Assembly (NCBI GenBank): GCA_045117995.1
Contig: JBGUOH010000004.1
Coordinates: forward strand, 1-64,000
DNA: 64,000 bases
Direction of reading: 5' to 3'
Origin: RUG14515 sp045117995
GTDB taxonomy: Bacteria; Bacillota_I; Bacilli_A; RFN20; CAG-826
The notes beneath the pieces were generated by a model, which saw nothing but the letters and a program-made list of their open reading frames with translations, was not told the origin of the DNA and made no database searches. A program made the position numbers and the translations under genes. The first letter of the stretch is position 1. Every line of letters begins with the position of its first letter. Positions 61,223 through 64,000 of this stretch are shown in pieces.

Positions 61223-62974
61223 ATGTTTAAGAGATTTGTCCATTATTATAAGAATCACAAATTGATACTCACCCTCGATATGCTCGCGGCGTTTTTAATC
61301 GCGGTCACAGGTATAGCGTATCCAATCATCACGAGAATGATGCTTAATACTTGGATACCTAATGAAGAGATTAAAAGTATCATCATCGGTGGTGTAGCTT
61401 TAATCACTATTTATTTAATAAGGATGGGTCTCCGCTACTTCGTCCAATACTATGGCCACGTCATGGGTGTCCATATGCAAGGTGAGATGCGTAGTGATTT
61501 ATTTAATAAATTACAAACCCTTCCATATTCATATTTTGATAATCATGAAACAGGCGTCATTATGTCGACAATGACTAATGACTTATTCGATATTTCTGAA
61601 TTAGCCCATCATGGTCCAGAGAATCTTTTTATTGCTTCTTTTACGGCGATAGGCGCGATTACATATTTAATGATTATTGATTGGATCTTAGGCTTAATTT
61701 TATTAGGTGTTATTCCAATTCTTGTTTTAGTGACCTGGTTTTTCCGTAGGAAATTCCGTACATCCATGCGTAAAAGCAAGAAAGCTATCGCTAATCTTAA
61801 TGCGAGATTAGAAAGTTCTATTTCTGGTGTGAGAGTCACTAAAGCCTTCACCAATGAAGAAATTGAAAAAGAAAGATTTGAAGAAACAAATAAAGAACTC
61901 ATACAAACAAGAACCGAAGTCTTCTCCTCAATGGGTAAATACTTTGCAGTCTCGCAGTTTGTTACTGATTTCTTTAACGTCTTAGTTCTAGTAGTGGGTG
62001 GTATTTTCCTTTATAAAGGAATAGGCGGCTTTAACTATGGTGATTACAGTGCATTTATTGTTTCTGTTGGATTGTTTATCGCCCCAATTAATCAACTCAT
62101 TATGTTCATGGAACAATTTGAAAGTGCTTCCGCAGGATTCCATCGTTTTATCGCTTTAATCGATGAAAAGAGTGAAACCGTTTATAACGGTCAAAACGAA
62201 TTTAATCAAGTTTCAGGCGATTTGATCTTCGATCATGTCAGTTTCCATTATGAGGCTAGTAATGAAGTACTAGATGATGTCTCTTTCCATTTAGAGCCAG
62301 GTAAGACTCTCGCTTTAGTGGGTCCTTCTGGTGGTGGTAAGACCACAATATGTCATTTAATTCCACGTTTCTACTTCCTAGAAGCGGGACATATCTATAT
62401 TGATAATGTTGATATTAGTGACTATACACTCCGTTCCTTAAGAGAAAAGATTGGTATTGTTCAACAAGATGTCTTCCTCTTTGGTGGCACAATTAAAGAT
62501 AATATCCTATATGGAAGACCAAACGCTACTGATGAAGAAGTGTTAGAAGCGGCGAAGAAGGCTAACATTATTGATTTTATCAATACCTTACCAAATGGTT
62601 GGGATACCGAAGTGGGTGAAAGAGGTGTCCGTTTAAGTGGAGGCCAAAAGCAAAGACTTTCCATTGCGAGACTCTTCTTAAAGAACCCTCCAATTCTTAT
62701 CTTAGATGAAGCCACAAGTGCGTTAGATAATACCACTGAAATGCTCATTCAAAAGTCACTTCAAGAATTAGCCAAGGGAAGAACATGCTTAATCGTCGCC
62801 CATCGATTATCCACGATTAAAAACGCTGATGAAATCGCTGTCATTTCCAAAGGAAAAATCATGGAAATGGGTACCCACGAAGACTTATTAAAACTCAAAG
62901 GTATCTACGCTGATTTATATCGTTTACAGTTCAAAAATAGCGATGAAATCATCGCTAATATTGATATCGGTTAA
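61223..62974 (+). CDS. ABC exporter, fused membrane and ATPase domains
   Basis: A 583-aa half-transporter: six helices (ABC type IV exporter fold, about 1-310), then an ATPase with Walker A GPSGGGKTT, signature LSGGQKQRLSIARL, Walker B ILILDEATSALD and H-loop AHRLST. It is an MsbA/BmrA-like homodimer pumping lipids or drugs. TATAAT ends 6 nt before the ATG, suggesting a leaderless mRNA. Its end overlaps the convergent NUDIX gene by 4 bp. Confidence 0.9.
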   Translation: MFKRFVHYYKNHKLILTLDMLAAFLIAVTGIAYPIITRMMLNTWIPNEEIKSIIIGGVALITIYLIRMGLRYFVQYYGHVMGVHMQGEMRSDLFNKLQTLPYSYFDNHETGVIMSTMTNDLFDISELAHHGPENLFIASFTAIGAITYLMIIDWILGLILLGVIPILVLVTWFFRRKFRTSMRKSKKAIANLNARLESSISGVRVTKAFTNEEIEKERFEETNKELIQTRTEVFSSMGKYFAVSQFVTDFFNVLVLVVGGIFLYKGIGGFNYGDYSAFIVSVGLFIAPINQLIMFMEQFESASAGFHRFIALIDEKSETVYNGQNEFNQVSGDLIFDHVSFHYEASNEVLDDVSFHLEPGKTLALVGPSGGGKTTICHLIPRFYFLEAGHIYIDNVDISDYTLRSLREKIGIVQQDVFLFGGTIKDNILYGRPNATDEEVLEAAKKANIIDFINTLPNGWDTEVGERGVRLSGGQKQRLSIARLFLKNPPILILDEATSALDNTTEMLIQKSLQELAKGRTCLIVAHRLSTIKNADEIAVISKGKIMEMGTHEDLLKLKGIYADLYRLQFKNSDEIIANIDIG

Positions 62975-63501
62975 AGTATTTTATTCTTATATAAAGTTAA
63001 GACCGCTAAGATTTTAGAATCAACGATTTGATCTTCTTTAATCATCTTTTCGATTTCTTCTAAACTCATGTACATGATATCGATAAACTCATCGCTATCT
63101 AAGTGTCTTTCAGCCTTAACGGATTTAGGGCAGTAATAGAAGTGGATAATTTCTGTGGAATAGCCACAAGTTGGGGACATATCACCTAAATGAATCATTT
63201 CTAGAGGCTTATAGCCTGTCTCTTCAAGACATTCTCTTTTCGCGGCCTCTAATGGTTCTTCGTCTGCTTCAAGTTTACCCGCTGGTAATTCGTATATTTC
63301 CTTACCTAAAGCGTATCTAAATTGCTTTTCAATAATAAACTTATCGTCAACCTTAATTAAGATGCCAACGCCCCCTCTATGGGTAATGATTTCTCTAATT
63401 GATTCCTCACCGTTTGGGCATAATACTTTATCTTTTTTAAGAGAGACAACATGTCCCTTATATATTTGTTCACTAGTGATAGTTTTCTCTTTTTTATCCA
63501 T
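62971..63501 (-). CDS. NUDIX hydrolase, ADP-ribose pyrophosphatase type
   Basis: A 176-aa protein with the full NUDIX box GKLEADEEPLEAAKRECLEETGY (Gx5Ex7REUxEExGU) and a LPAG lead-in typical of ADP-ribose pyrophosphatases. It would split ADP-ribose to AMP and ribose-5-phosphate. TAATAT lies 6 nt before the ATG. Confidence 0.88.
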   Translation of the reverse strand: MDKKEKTITSEQIYKGHVVSLKKDKVLCPNGEESIREIITHRGGVGILIKVDDKFIIEKQFRYALGKEIYELPAGKLEADEEPLEAAKRECLEETGYKPLEMIHLGDMSPTCGYSTEIIHFYYCPKSVKAERHLDSDEFIDIMYMSLEEIEKMIKEDQIVDSKILAVLTLYKNKIL

Positions 63502-63541
63502 GCTTATATATTACGCCTTTTAAAATAAAAGGTCTTCTTAT

Positions 63542-63570
63542 TTGCAAACAAATCTATTATTTAATAAAAT
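63542..63570 (+). promoter_or_regulatory. SigA-type promoter of pepC
   Basis: TTGCAA (63542-63547), 17-bp spacer, TAAAAT (63565-63570), with AAGAAGG before the ATG at 63598. Confidence 0.6.
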
Positions 63571-63597
63571 AATCCACGTAGAAAGAAGGTATTCCCT

Positions 63598-64000
63598 ATG
63601 GAATCTATTAAAAAAACTTATTTAGATAAAGAATTACAAGCTTACAAGAAAGATGATAAGAACGCGATTCTCCGTCACGCTTTAGTGAAGAATTCTTTAT
63701 ACTCTGTCGCAAGTAGTCAAGACGACATTAAAGAAATGGACTTCAACTTTGATATTAATATCAAAACATTACCTGCCGCTAACCAAAAGGCTTCTGGTAG
63801 ATGCTGGCTCTTCGCTGCCACTAACGTGTGCAGAGAAGTCATTGCTAAGAAACTTAACTTAGTCAACTTTGAACTTTCTCAAAGCTATTTAGCTTTCTAT
63901 GATCGTTTAGAAAAATCTAACTATTTATTAGAAGCTGTTATTGAACTCATCAATGAAGAATATGATGAAAGAACCTTAGCGTTCCTTCTCCAAAACGGTG
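63598..64000 (+). CDS. pepC: Aminopeptidase C / bleomycin hydrolase, 5' part
   Basis: The first 134 codons of a C1B papain-like aminopeptidase, cut by the window end. The catalytic Cys is in ANQKASGRCWLFAATN (about residue 69), followed by ELSQSYLAFYDRLEKSNYLLE, a conserved PepC stretch. It trims N-terminal residues from peptides in the cytosol as a homohexamer. Confidence 0.9.
   Translation, partial: MESIKKTYLDKELQAYKKDDKNAILRHALVKNSLYSVASSQDDIKEMDFNFDINIKTLPAANQKASGRCWLFAATNVCREVIAKKLNLVNFELSQSYLAFYDRLEKSNYLLEAVIELINEEYDERTLAFLLQNG

Noticed and set aside
1..64000. TGA read as tryptophan, as in many Mollicutes
   Set aside because: Trp is always TGG in the conserved proteins, and TGA terminates the YjbR-EVE gene and the ABC permease at 26677.
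1..64000. CRISPR array or prophage
   Set aside because: No regularly spaced repeats, cas, integrase, portal or capsid genes were seen.

Overview
The window is 64 kb of AT-rich bacterial chromosome with short gaps and the standard genetic code: Trp is TGG, nearly all stops are TAA, and TGA ends at least two genes. The gene set fits a strictly anaerobic, probably gut-associated low-GC Bacillota of the Erysipelotrichia/Mollicutes-like type. Supporting signs are class III ribonucleotide reductase, rubrerythrin, flavodiiron protein, rubredoxin, a CIRCE element before a ClpB without N-domain, Ser-rich lipoproteins, BspA/InlB surface repeats and PatB/MalY. The taxonomic placement is inference. No phage, intact IS, plasmid genes or CRISPR array was found.

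Layout. 0.2-3.3 kb: a large surface protein with InlB-like and BspA-type leucine-rich repeats. 3.4-6.0 kb: a solitary nuclease-like protein and an AbrB/ABC-exporter operon. 6.1-10.7 kb: a tocopherol-cyclase-like protein, a DUF349 protein, and a TetR-controlled FtsX-type ABC transporter. 10.8-15.7 kb: membrane proteins and a secreted peptidylarginine-deiminase-like lipoprotein. 15.8-21.7 kb: a rightward run with ThrE exporter, a fused AtzF-C/flavodoxin protein, DUF3810, DUF3737, PatB and flavoredoxin. 21.7-26 kb: recN, a membrane protein, a lipoprotein, and tRNA-Asp and tRNA-Phe. 26-29 kb: rubrerythrin and an ABC importer lacking its ATPase, divergent from a Crp/Fnr regulator with a consensus operator between them. 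29-35 kb: folD, dCMP deaminase, nrdG, trxB, nrdD and a TetR gene. 35-41 kb: two small membrane proteins, a giant FtsX ABC protein and rimO. 41-45 kb: tRNA-Thr, CIRCE-clpB, a repeat-rich spacer and a YjbR-EVE fusion. 45-57 kb: CotH kinase and VWA lipoproteins, two diguanylate cyclases, SGNH hydrolase, GNATs, a methyltransferase and DegV. 57.7-60.2 kb: flavodoxin, a flavodiiron-flavin reductase-rubredoxin fusion and rubredoxin. 60.3-64 kb: a lipoprotein, an ABC exporter, a NUDIX hydrolase and the start of pepC.

Recurring themes. (1) Oxygen defence and redox: rubrerythrin, flavodiiron protein, rubredoxin, flavodoxins, TrxB and an NrdD-glutaredoxin fusion. (2) Many monocistronic genes have a -10 box about 6 nt before the start codon, implying widespread leaderless mRNAs. 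(3) Intrinsic terminators are recycled in near-identical copies. (4) Two of the three tRNAs have non-canonical T-loops. (5) A 416-bp gap at 45.0-45.5 kb may hold an unrecognised structured RNA.
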